A stretch of 64,000 bases of DNA from an uncultured Desulfuromonas sp. (GTDB lineage: Bacteria; Desulfobacterota; Desulfuromonadia; Desulfuromonadales; Desulfuromonadaceae): NCBI RefSeq assembly GCF_963666745.1, contig NZ_OY762961.1, positions 278,501 to 342,500 on the forward strand, given 5' to 3'. Positions 27,320 to 34,715 of the stretch are shown piece by piece (position 1 is the stretch's first letter; each line of letters begins with the position of its first letter). The position numbers and the translations under genes were made by a program. The notes under the pieces were generated by a model, which saw only the letters and a list, made by a program, of their open reading frames with translations, had not been told where the DNA came from and did not search any database.

Positions 27320-28977
27320 TGGGTTTAGCTGCTGCACTCAATACAGGTAAAACCAGTCTTTTTGCCAGTCAGAAGTCCATCGAGATTGCCGGTAATAATA
27401 TTGCCAATGTCAATACCGAGGGCTACTCACGGCAGACTGCGGTCCTGGGCGATATTCCCTCTCTGGAATTCGGTGGTTTCTTTGTCGGTACCGGAGTCCG
27501 GGTCAATAATATCGAACGCGAATACGATGTGTTCATCAACGAACAGTTGCTGGATAAGAGCCAGGAACTGGGCGCCGAAGATGCCAAATCAACACCTCTG
27601 TCCGAACTGGAGCGCGTGTTCAGTGTTGGTGATGAGAATCTTGCTACGGAGATCGATCGTTTTTTCGATGCCTGGCAGGAACTCTCGACCAACCCCAGTG
27701 GCGAAGTTGAGCGTGATATCGTTATTCAGCGCGGCGAGCTGCTCTCCTCGGCATTCAACAGTGTTGCCCGCGACCTTGATAATGTGCGGAGCAATATCAA
27801 CGATACCGTTGCTTCGGAAATTGACGATGTCAATCTGAAGCTGCAACAGATTGCTGACCTGAACATCCAGATCCAGAATATTGAAGCCAACGGTAAATCC
27901 GCCAACTCGTTTCGCGATCAGCGCGATCTGTTGTTGCAAGATTTGACCTATACCTTAGGTGTTCAGTCCTACGAAGAGCCGACCGGCGCGGTCAATATCC
28001 AGCTTCCCGGTGGTCTGCCCTTGTTGCAGAACGGCACCGCACTTCAGCTCGAAGCGACCCCCAAAGGGGAGGACTTGACCCTGACCTTGAATATTGGCGA
28101 GAGTTCCTTTGAGATCAAAGGGGATAACCTCGGCGGCAAATTCAAAGGGCTGTTTGAATTGCGCGATGAGTTTATTCCGGAACTCAAGCAGGATCTTGAT
28201 CTGACTGCCTATGAGATCGTTCAGACGGTCAACAGTCTGCACGCTCAGGGAATGGGGCTCGATGGCTCTACCGGAGTCGCCTTTTTCAACAATCCCGGTA
28301 ACCATACCACCCAAAGCTATGACGACCCGGATCTGGCGACAGCTTTTTCAGCGGGCGATCTTTCCATCGAAGTCGAGGGCGTTGTCAACACCGTGGCGTT
28401 TGCCGGTGGTTCTTTGAACGATTTGGCGACAACCATCAATACCGCAGCTGTTGGCGTCACTGCGAGCGTCAACCAACAGGACGATGATACCTATGTCATG
28501 GTTTTAACACCGGACAATGGTGGTGACAGCGTCCATCTCGATATGTCGGCAATCAGCGGCACGTATGAGGCTCCTGAGTTCAGTATGCCGAACATCAGTG
28601 ACTTGATTTCTGTGTCCATCACCGACACCAGCAAGGTGGCGGCGGGTAACAGCAGTGCCCCTGGTGACAATACCAATGCGTTGGCGATTTCAGCGCTCAA
28701 AGATGAAAACACCATCAATGGCGAAGATACTTTCGTCAGCTTCTACGGCAAAATGGCCGCCAGGGTTGGTATCGAAGCAGATCAGAATCGTCTGGCGCAG
28801 AGTGGTGCCGAGGATTCCCTGACCCAACTGAAAAATCTTCGCGACGGAACAGTCGGTGTTTCTATTGAAGAAGAAATGATCAGCCTGATTAAATTTCAGC
28901 GCGGATTCGAGGCCTCAGCCAAGCTGTTGTCAACAGTTGATGAGCTGATGGCGACCGTCATCAATATTAAAAACTGA
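27319..28977 (+). CDS. flgK: FlgK, hook-filament junction protein 1
   Basis: FlgK is the first junction protein between hook and filament. The 552-residue product has the rod/hook-type N-terminus with GNNIANVNTEGYSRQTAVLG and the C-terminal EEEMISLIKFQRGFEASAKL. An inserted middle segment with SIEVEGVVNTVAF and LNDLATTINTA looks like a Flagellin_IN-type module. The ATG overlaps the preceding stop. Confidence 0.95.
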   Translation: MGLAAALNTGKTSLFASQKSIEIAGNNIANVNTEGYSRQTAVLGDIPSLEFGGFFVGTGVRVNNIEREYDVFINEQLLDKSQELGAEDAKSTPLSELERVFSVGDENLATEIDRFFDAWQELSTNPSGEVERDIVIQRGELLSSAFNSVARDLDNVRSNINDTVASEIDDVNLKLQQIADLNIQIQNIEANGKSANSFRDQRDLLLQDLTYTLGVQSYEEPTGAVNIQLPGGLPLLQNGTALQLEATPKGEDLTLTLNIGESSFEIKGDNLGGKFKGLFELRDEFIPELKQDLDLTAYEIVQTVNSLHAQGMGLDGSTGVAFFNNPGNHTTQSYDDPDLATAFSAGDLSIEVEGVVNTVAFAGGSLNDLATTINTAAVGVTASVNQQDDDTYVMVLTPDNGGDSVHLDMSAISGTYEAPEFSMPNISDLISVSITDTSKVAAGNSSAPGDNTNALAISALKDENTINGEDTFVSFYGKMAARVGIEADQNRLAQSGAEDSLTQLKNLRDGTVGVSIEEEMISLIKFQRGFEASAKLLSTVDELMATVINIKN

Positions 28978-29064
28978 TGGCATGAGATAACGGTGATCGC
29001 CGCTAAACATGGGATTCTGTGAAAACACCAGATCTCTTTAGCGTAACCGGTAGAGGGTAACGTT

Positions 29065-30990
29065 ATGAAATCAACAGAAGCGACAACTTTTCGCACCCTG
29101 AATGCAGAACTCAACAGCATTAACAATAAATTGGAAGATCTGCGCACCCAGGAAGCGACCGGGAAAAAGCTGAATCGCCCCTCCGATGATCCGGCCGCGA
29201 TTCGCCCCGTGTTATCGGCCCGGACCCAGATTCGAGCGTCCGAACGTTTCATCAGCTCTATGGAAACCTCTCTCGACCGTCTTGATAATCTCGACAGCTA
29301 TCTGGATCAGGCTGAAAATTTGTTGGTCAGCGCCAAGGAAACCACCATCAATGCGATCAATGCCGCGATGAGTGATGCCGACATGGAAACCTTGGCGGAC
29401 AAAATCAGTTATGTCAAAACGTCCTTGCTGAGTGTCGCCAATGCTCAGGTGGGAGGACAATATATTTTTGCAGGCTACCTGGAAGATACTCCACCGTTCA
29501 CGGAAGAAAATGGTGTCGTGGTTTATAACGGCGATTCCAACATCAAAAAGCTGGAATCCGCTCCCGGTGAATATGTCGAAACAAGTATTGACGGTGCCAG
29601 CCTGTTCATGGGGATGTCCGACGTTGATGGCGATGGCGTACTGGAGCAGACCGGCATCAACCTGTTCCAGCAGCTGACGGATCTTGAGCGCGCCATTCGT
29701 GGCGAAAGCGGTCAGGTTTACAATGGCGGGACCATTCTGCCGACTGCAGATATCGGTTATCTGGATGAAGCCAACGGCGACTTTACACCCATCGCTTTGG
29801 ATGGTGGCAGTCCTGCCAGTCCGGTTTTAGACAGCTCAGGCAATCCCATTCCGCTGACGTTTAATGGTGAGCCGATTGCATTGCAACCCGTTATGGGTGT
29901 GGATGGCGACCCCTTGACGATTGCCGAGTATAATGCACAGTTTCCTCCTGGGGTGACGACGGACAGTAGCGGTGCCGCACTGTCGGCAGCAGCCCTGGAC
30001 CAACCCATGTATGTCTATAACGACGGTACGACTCCGGTGGATTTTGATGCCGCCGGGCAACCTGTCTTGCTCTACGATGTTGGTGCCGGAGTGGCAGTTT
30101 CCGGTTTGACGGCCGGCACCTATACGACCATCAGTGGTACGACTATGACCGGGCCGACAGCCGGCGGTGGTGACCTCACCATTGGTGACGGCACGACCCA
30201 GATCGATGTTGCGGCATCGAACAGTGCCATTGAACTGGCCACCAATCTTGAAACGGCCGCGACTGCAGCCGGATTGACTGTGACCGCGACTGCGGCAGAC
30301 AGTACGACCGGAAGCGACCTCTTTGCCTGGACCGACGTGACGGCTGCCGATCCTCCGTACTCTCTGAGTGTTGAAGGGGTTAGCCTGTTTGCTGCCGATG
30401 CCGACGGTGTCACCGCAGCGGATATGGATGCTGCCATTGCAGCGAATGCGGCAGCGTTAACGGCTGCCGGGGTGACCGTCAGCGGCTCAGCTTCCGGTGG
30501 TGACCTTGCCTTTTCCCGTGTGGATGGCGACAACCTGGATATCGTTCAAGATGCCGGTGGTGCCACTGTAGGCTTTACCGATATCAGTACCGACGGCTCC
30601 GGCGATACCTACTATGGCGAAGTTTCTATCACCAGTGGTGCGGATTTCACCATTGGCGGTGCCAATTCGTCTGTTTCTCTCTTGTCCGCAGGTAGCCCAT
30701 TGCAGTTGCGCGAAGTTCCCGAATTACAGGAGCTTCTTGAATCTCTGGAGACCTCAGCCGATGGCGTACGCAGTTCACGCAGTCTGATGGGCAACAATGC
30801 GGAACGTATCGAAACGTCCAAAAGCCATATGGAAGGCGTCCTTATTGACTTGCAACAGATTCTCTCTCGCTATGAGGATGTGGATTTGATTGATGTCATC
30901 ACGGAGATTACCCAGACCGAGACAGCTCTTGAAGCCGCGCTGAGTGTTACCGGGAGGGTAGGGCAATTGACGATTCTTGACTATTTGTAA
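29065..30990 (+). CDS. flgL: FlgL, hook-filament junction protein 3 (enlarged)
   Basis: FlgL bridges FlgK and the filament. The N-terminus (NSINNKLEDLRTQEATGKKL and NRPSDDPAAIRPVLSAR) and the C-terminus (VRSSRSLMGNNAERIETSKS, then LIDVITEITQTETALEAALS) are flagellin-like FlgL ends. At 641 residues it is about twice the usual 300-400. The extra mass lies in residues about 190-550. That part is Ala/Gly/Thr/Asp-rich and includes a stretch (nucleotides 30145-30654) that clearly resembles modules in the fourth flagellin (40542-40749 and 41430-41746). Confidence 0.93.
   Translation: MKSTEATTFRTLNAELNSINNKLEDLRTQEATGKKLNRPSDDPAAIRPVLSARTQIRASERFISSMETSLDRLDNLDSYLDQAENLLVSAKETTINAINAAMSDADMETLADKISYVKTSLLSVANAQVGGQYIFAGYLEDTPPFTEENGVVVYNGDSNIKKLESAPGEYVETSIDGASLFMGMSDVDGDGVLEQTGINLFQQLTDLERAIRGESGQVYNGGTILPTADIGYLDEANGDFTPIALDGGSPASPVLDSSGNPIPLTFNGEPIALQPVMGVDGDPLTIAEYNAQFPPGVTTDSSGAALSAAALDQPMYVYNDGTTPVDFDAAGQPVLLYDVGAGVAVSGLTAGTYTTISGTTMTGPTAGGGDLTIGDGTTQIDVAASNSAIELATNLETAATAAGLTVTATAADSTTGSDLFAWTDVTAADPPYSLSVEGVSLFAADADGVTAADMDAAIAANAAALTAAGVTVSGSASGGDLAFSRVDGDNLDIVQDAGGATVGFTDISTDGSGDTYYGEVSITSGADFTIGGANSSVSLLSAGSPLQLREVPELQELLESLETSADGVRSSRSLMGNNAERIETSKSHMEGVLIDLQQILSRYEDVDLIDVITEITQTETALEAALSVTGRVGQLTILDYL
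30145..30654 (+). repeat. Flagellin-like surface modules A and B inside flgL
   Basis: Module A (30145-about 30348) reads [19 protein letters not shown] onward; the counterpart in FliC4 reads [19 protein letters not shown]. Module B (30358-about 30654) contains DGVTAADMDAAIAANAAALT, against [20 protein letters not shown] in FliC4. The modules are adjacent here but separated in FliC4. DNA differs mostly at third codon positions, so the sharing is old or under selection. Confidence 0.85.
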
Positions 30991-31018
30991 ATCGCATTGA
31001 ATTTTCGAAAGGCTAGTT

Positions 31019-31258
31019 ATGCTGGTACTGACCAGAAAAGTCGGTGAAGGAATTGTCATCGGCGACGACATAAAATTGCAGATCGTTGAAATCAAGGGCG
31101 GCACTATTCGTCTGGGCATTGAAGCGCCACGCAATAAGAAAATCTACCGTCAGGAAGTCTACGACAAGATTCTGGAGCAGAATCGTGCCGCAACAAGTTG
31201 GACGTTGGACGATTTGAACACCCTGACAGGGTATCGTCCGGTAAAGGAGGAAAAATGA
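31019..31258 (+). CDS. csrA: CsrA, RNA-binding translational regulator
   Basis: CsrA is a dimeric RNA-binding protein that blocks translation at GGA-containing leaders. The 79-residue product has the canonical MLVLTRKVGEGIVIGDDIKL and RLGIEAPRNKKIYRQEVYDK. It lies between flgL and fliW, overlapping the fliW start by 4 bases (ATGA). The gene order is typical of bacteria where FliW antagonises CsrA to match flagellin synthesis to export. Confidence 0.98.
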   Translation: MLVLTRKVGEGIVIGDDIKLQIVEIKGGTIRLGIEAPRNKKIYRQEVYDKILEQNRAATSWTLDDLNTLTGYRPVKEEK

Positions 31259-31728
31259 ACAAGATAAACAGTCGTTTTGGCGAGATTGAGTACGATCCGG
31301 CTTCTGTGCTGACATTTCCTGAGGGATTGATCGGATTTGAAAATCTGCGTGACTTTGTCGTTATGCCCAATGAGAAAGATGGCCCGTTGTTCTGGATTCA
31401 AAGTATTGAAGATCCGGACATCGCTCTGGTGCTCACCGATCCGACGAACTTTTTTCTGACTTACAAAGTCGTACCCGAAGTCAATGAGTGCGAGAAGCTT
31501 GGCATCGAAGAAGGTGAAACCTGCTATTCTCTGGTTGTTGTCACCGTACCGCCTGACAGAAAGATCACTTTGAATCTTGCCGCCCCTATCCTGTTTGCGC
31601 CGCAAACAAATCGCGCGATCCAGGTCATTCTTGAGAAAAGTGGCTATGATATCCAGACGCCGCTGCCGGTTGTTGAGCCGGTCGAGAAGAAACAGGAAGA
31701 AGCGGAAATAGAAAGTGCTCACGGTTAA
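31255..31728 (+). CDS. fliW: FliW, flagellar assembly factor and CsrA antagonist
   Basis: FliW binds either flagellin or CsrA. When flagellin is exported, freed FliW removes CsrA from the flagellin mRNA. The 157-residue product has the family pattern LTFPEGLIGFENLRDFVVMP and LFWIQSIEDPDIALVLTDP. The ATG at 31255 has AAAGGAGG just upstream; longer in-frame versions would lie within csrA. A candidate sigma-28 promoter for fliC1 overlaps its stop codon. Confidence 0.96.
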   Translation: MNKINSRFGEIEYDPASVLTFPEGLIGFENLRDFVVMPNEKDGPLFWIQSIEDPDIALVLTDPTNFFLTYKVVPEVNECEKLGIEEGETCYSLVVVTVPPDRKITLNLAAPILFAPQTNRAIQVILEKSGYDIQTPLPVVEPVEKKQEEAEIESAHG

Positions 31729-31753
31729 ATCGTGCTTCGTGTTTTTCCGAGAG
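31726..31753 (+). promoter_or_regulatory. Candidate sigma-28 promoter of fliC1
   Basis: TAAA (31726-31729), 16 bases, then TCCGAGAG (31746-31753). It has the same TAAA-N16 layout as the candidate upstream of fliC4. It starts at the fliW stop codon and would give a leader of about 35 bases. The spacer is one base longer than the E. coli norm. Confidence 0.5.
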
Positions 31754-31793
31754 TGTGAACATCGACAAATAACACTGAATACGGAGTGATGTT

Positions 31794-33596
31794 ATGTCTC
31801 TGACTATTAATACAAATGTTGCCTCGCTGAATGCTCAGCGCAATCTGGGTAAATCTCAGAACGATCTCAATCAATCCATGGAGCGCCTGTCTTCCGGTCT
31901 GCGGATCAACAGTGCTAAAGATGATGCTGCGGGTCTGGCGATCTCCGACCGTATGACCGCCCAGATTACCGGTCTGAACCAGGCGGTTCGCAATGCCAAT
32001 GACGGGATCTCTTTGGCTCAGACCGCTGAGGGGGCTTTGCAGGAGAGCACCAATATCCTCCAGCGTATTCGTGAGCTGGGTGTTCAGTCTGCCAACGACA
32101 CCAACAGCGCAACGGACCGTGAGTCTCTGCAAGCAGAAGTTGATCAGCTGATTGCTGAGCTGGATCGGATCGCGGATACGACTCAGTTCAACGGTAAAAA
32201 CCTTCTCGACGGCACCATGAGCGATGCAACGTTCCAGGTCGGGCCGAATGCCGGTGTCAACCAGACCATCTCTTTTAGTATTGCCAGCGCTGAAACTGAC
32301 ACTTTGGGCTATGTTGGAACCTTTATCGAAGCACCAAATGGTGATGCTGTTATTGGTACCGGTGTGTCTTCAACTCCGCTTGCTGCAGGTGATATTATCG
32401 TCAATGATACCGCCATTGGAGCCACAGATGGCACGGCAACCAGTCTGGCTGATGCCATTAATGCTGCCGCCGGTGAAGATATCGCCACTGTCGTCAATTC
32501 ACAGACCTTTGCTTTTGAGGATGTGACTCTGGAGGTGACCCCTGGTGACCAGGAGGTCAATACCGTCACTTTTGGCGCTCTGGCCAACACGGGCGTCGGT
32601 GATGTGACCGCCATTGTTAACGGCGTGACAGCGACCGGCGACGGAACGGGCAATGCCATTACTGCAGATGAACTTGCCGCTGGTTTTGCGGCTTACATCG
32701 CTGATCCAGTGGCTAATCCCACTGTGACCGGTGCCAGCGGCGGCGTGGTAACCTTTGGCGGCAGCAACGACGATACACTGTTCACTGCCGCAGCCAGTGC
32801 CACCGGTGCGACTTTGGTTTATACCTCAGCGGCCGCGACCGGCGATGTTGCCAATATCTCTGTTTCCGGCGACGTGACTCCGGGCGTGACAGAGTCAACT
32901 CCCGGCACTGATGATGCAGTTACCGGTACCTATGTTCTCACTGTTGATGGCGCGGATATCGGTGTCGCAGACGGTGGTGACGGCGTCATTAATGCTCAGG
33001 ATGTTGTTGATGCCCTGACAACGGCAGGCTATACCGCTTCTGTTGATGCCGACAACAACATTACTTTCGCCAACAGTGACGGGGCAGATATTACTCTGCA
33101 GGAAGACCTGGGCGGAACCAATACTGGTGCCGGTTTTGCGGACACCGCAGCCACTGCCGGTGCACCTGTGACTCATACGGGACAAATCTCTCTCGACAGT
33201 AACGCCGACATTACCCTTGAGGAAGGGACGACTGGCGCTCTGGCCCTGGCTGGTCTTGATGAGGTCGGTAACGCCACAACAACGATTGATCAGGTCGATA
33301 TCTCAACCCAGGAAGGCGCTACCATGGCCATCAGTTCCGTAGACGCGGCTCTGATGCAGATCGATACCATTCGTGGTGACCTCGGTGCGGTTCAGAACCG
33401 TTTCGAATCTACTATAGCCAACCTGCAGAACGTTTCTGAGAACCTCTCGGCTGCCCGTTCCCGGATTCTTGATGCGGATATCGCTGAAGAGACCTCCAAT
33501 ATGACCAAGCAGAATATTTTGCAACAGGCCGGTGTTTCGATCCTGGCCCAGGCCAACCAGGCACCCCAGTTGGCGTTAAGTTTGCTTCAAGGCTAA
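31794..33596 (+). CDS. fliC1: Flagellin FliC1
   Basis: This is a filament subunit of 600 residues. The N-terminal D0/D1 region (about 1-165) has [20 protein letters not shown] and [20 protein letters not shown]. The C-terminal D1/D0 region (about 500-600) ends [20 protein letters not shown]. The middle is a large Ala/Gly/Thr/Asp-rich domain with Flagellin_IN-like elements. The stretch [10 protein letters not shown] (AVQ in copies 2 and 4) is the segment that TLR5 recognises in other bacteria. GGAG at 31783-31786 is the ribosome site; no upstream CsrA hairpin is seen here, unlike the other three. Confidence 0.97.
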   Translation: MSLTINTNVASLNAQRNLGKSQNDLNQSMERLSSGLRINSAKDDAAGLAISDRMTAQITGLNQAVRNANDGISLAQTAEGALQESTNILQRIRELGVQSANDTNSATDRESLQAEVDQLIAELDRIADTTQFNGKNLLDGTMSDATFQVGPNAGVNQTISFSIASAETDTLGYVGTFIEAPNGDAVIGTGVSSTPLAAGDIIVNDTAIGATDGTATSLADAINAAAGEDIATVVNSQTFAFEDVTLEVTPGDQEVNTVTFGALANTGVGDVTAIVNGVTATGDGTGNAITADELAAGFAAYIADPVANPTVTGASGGVVTFGGSNDDTLFTAAASATGATLVYTSAAATGDVANISVSGDVTPGVTESTPGTDDAVTGTYVLTVDGADIGVADGGDGVINAQDVVDALTTAGYTASVDADNNITFANSDGADITLQEDLGGTNTGAGFADTAATAGAPVTHTGQISLDSNADITLEEGTTGALALAGLDEVGNATTTIDQVDISTQEGATMAISSVDAALMQIDTIRGDLGAVQNRFESTIANLQNVSENLSAARSRILDADIAEETSNMTKQNILQQAGVSILAQANQAPQLALSLLQG

Positions 33597-33611
33597 TAAG
33601 CTTTAACCAGG

Positions 33612-33650
33612 CCCCGCAATGAGATCGGTGATCTTGTTGTGGGGTTTTTT
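33612..33650 (+). terminator. Intrinsic terminator after fliC1
   Basis: A 15-bp stem (33612-33626 with 33630-33644; three G-U pairs in RNA) starting CCCCGCAA, with a GGT loop and a T6 tract. It ends the fliC1 transcript before the IS element. Confidence 0.85.
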
Positions 33651-33686
33651 ATGCACTAAATTTAGAAAATTAAAATATTTCACTAG

Positions 33687-34525
33687 GGAGCGTTCTCAAT
33701 TAAACATTTACTTTTTTGTTCCGATAAGGAAGTAACCCTTTCAACGGAGCAAACTAAACGATGGATAGAACAATTTTACGAGATGATCAGTGGGAACGCA
33801 TCTCCCCATTGCTTCCCGGCAAAAGTAGTGATTGCGGTGTAACCGCAAAAGATAATCGTCTGTTTCTCGAAGCTGTTTTGTGGGTCGCCCGAACCGGAGC
33901 TCCCTGGCGTGACCTTCCCAAACGTTACGGGCATTGGCATCGAATTTATGTCCGTTACAACCGCTGGTCGCGTAAAGGTATTTGGCTAAGCATCTTTGAA
34001 GCTGTCGCCGATGACCCGGATTTAGAACACCTGATGGTTGATGGAAGCATTGTCCGCGTCCATCAGCATGGTGCTGCGCAAAAAAAACACAGGCCCAACA
34101 AGGCCAAGGCCGATCTCGTGGTGGATTAAGTACCAAAATCCATGCGGCCGTTGATGCTTTGGGAAACCCGGTACGCCTTTTTCTGACGCAGGGCCAGGCT
34201 TCGGAATATAGCGTGGCCAAGCAGCTTATTTGCGGCTTCAAGGCTGAATATATCCTTGCTGACAAAGGATACGATTCAGATGATTTTGTTCAAACCATCC
34301 ATGAGAATGGAGCGCTTGCCGTTGTCCCACCTCGTAGCCACCGCAAAAAGAAGCGTGACTACGATAAAAACCTTTACAAAGAACGCAATCTGGTTGAGCG
34401 ATTCTTCCAGAAAATCAAGAAATATCGAAGAATTGCAACGCGCTATGAGCGCTTGGCAAGGAATTACAACTCTATGCTGGTTTTGGTATCAACCCTTATT
34501 TGGTTGGATTGATTGAGAACGCTAC
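33687..34525 (+). mobile_element. IS5-family insertion sequence, 839 bp
   Basis: The terminal inverted repeats are GGAGCGTTCTCAATTAA on the left and the complement of GTAGCGTTCTCAATCAA on the right (15 of 17 match). A CTAG direct repeat flanks both sides (33683-33686 and 34526-34529), as expected of a target duplication. It carries one transposase in two frames. Intact ends and duplication suggest recent insertion. It lies between fliC1 and fliC2, beyond the fliC1 terminator and about 190 bases upstream of fliC2. Confidence 0.92.
33761..34512 (+). CDS. IS5-family DDE transposase (two frames, -1 frameshift)
   Basis: The first frame (33761-34129) encodes MDRTILRDDQWERISPLLPG and WRDLPKRYGHWHRIYVRYNR, with the first catalytic Asp in VDGSIV. 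The second frame (open through 34081 to the stop at 34510-34512) encodes GRSRGGLSTKIHAAVDALGN, LADKGYDSDDF (second Asp) and RNLVERFFQKIKKYRRIATR (Glu). The frames join at A8 (34080-34087), consistent with the programmed -1 frameshift of the IS427-type group. A sequencing error or real mutation in the run cannot be excluded. Confidence 0.9.
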
Positions 34526-34625
34526 CTAGATGAAATTATTTTTTTTTGTATACTTTTGTATCTAGTATGTAGAAAAAAGCTTTCAAATAAGGGGACTTGG
34601 CGAAATGGAGGTGGGTTTAGACGTT

Positions 34626-34663
34626 TGATCATCCCCTGATCACTTCTTTGTGGTTTAACCACA
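34626..34663 (+). promoter_or_regulatory. Two inverted repeats upstream of fliC2
   Basis: TGATCA-tcccc-TGATCA lies at 34626-34642 and TGTGGTTTAACCACA, a 7-bp palindrome with one central base, at 34649-34663, just before the CsrA-like hairpin. No clear sigma-28 site is visible for fliC2. These could be operator sites or RNA hairpins; the function is unknown. Confidence 0.45.
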
Positions 34664-34674
34664 TTACTTGTTAA

Positions 34675-34709
34675 GGGCACGGAAGCCCGTTATTACCAAC
34701 TCATGGAGG
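34675..34709 (+). promoter_or_regulatory. CsrA-type leader of fliC2 (GGA hairpin plus GGA in SD)
   Basis: GGGCACGGAAGCCC (34675-34688) folds as a 4-bp GGGC/GCCC stem with ACGGAA in the loop. A second GGA lies in the Shine-Dalgarno GGAGG at 34705-34709. The same hairpin sequence precedes fliC4. Two-site binding of this kind is established for CsrA on Bacillus subtilis hag. Here it is inferred from the sequence. Confidence 0.7.
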
Positions 34710-34715
34710 ATTATT

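Noticed and set aside
34668-34715. Longer fliC2 start at 34668
   Set aside because: It would put the conserved leader hairpin in coding sequence and add 16 residues not found in the other flagellins.
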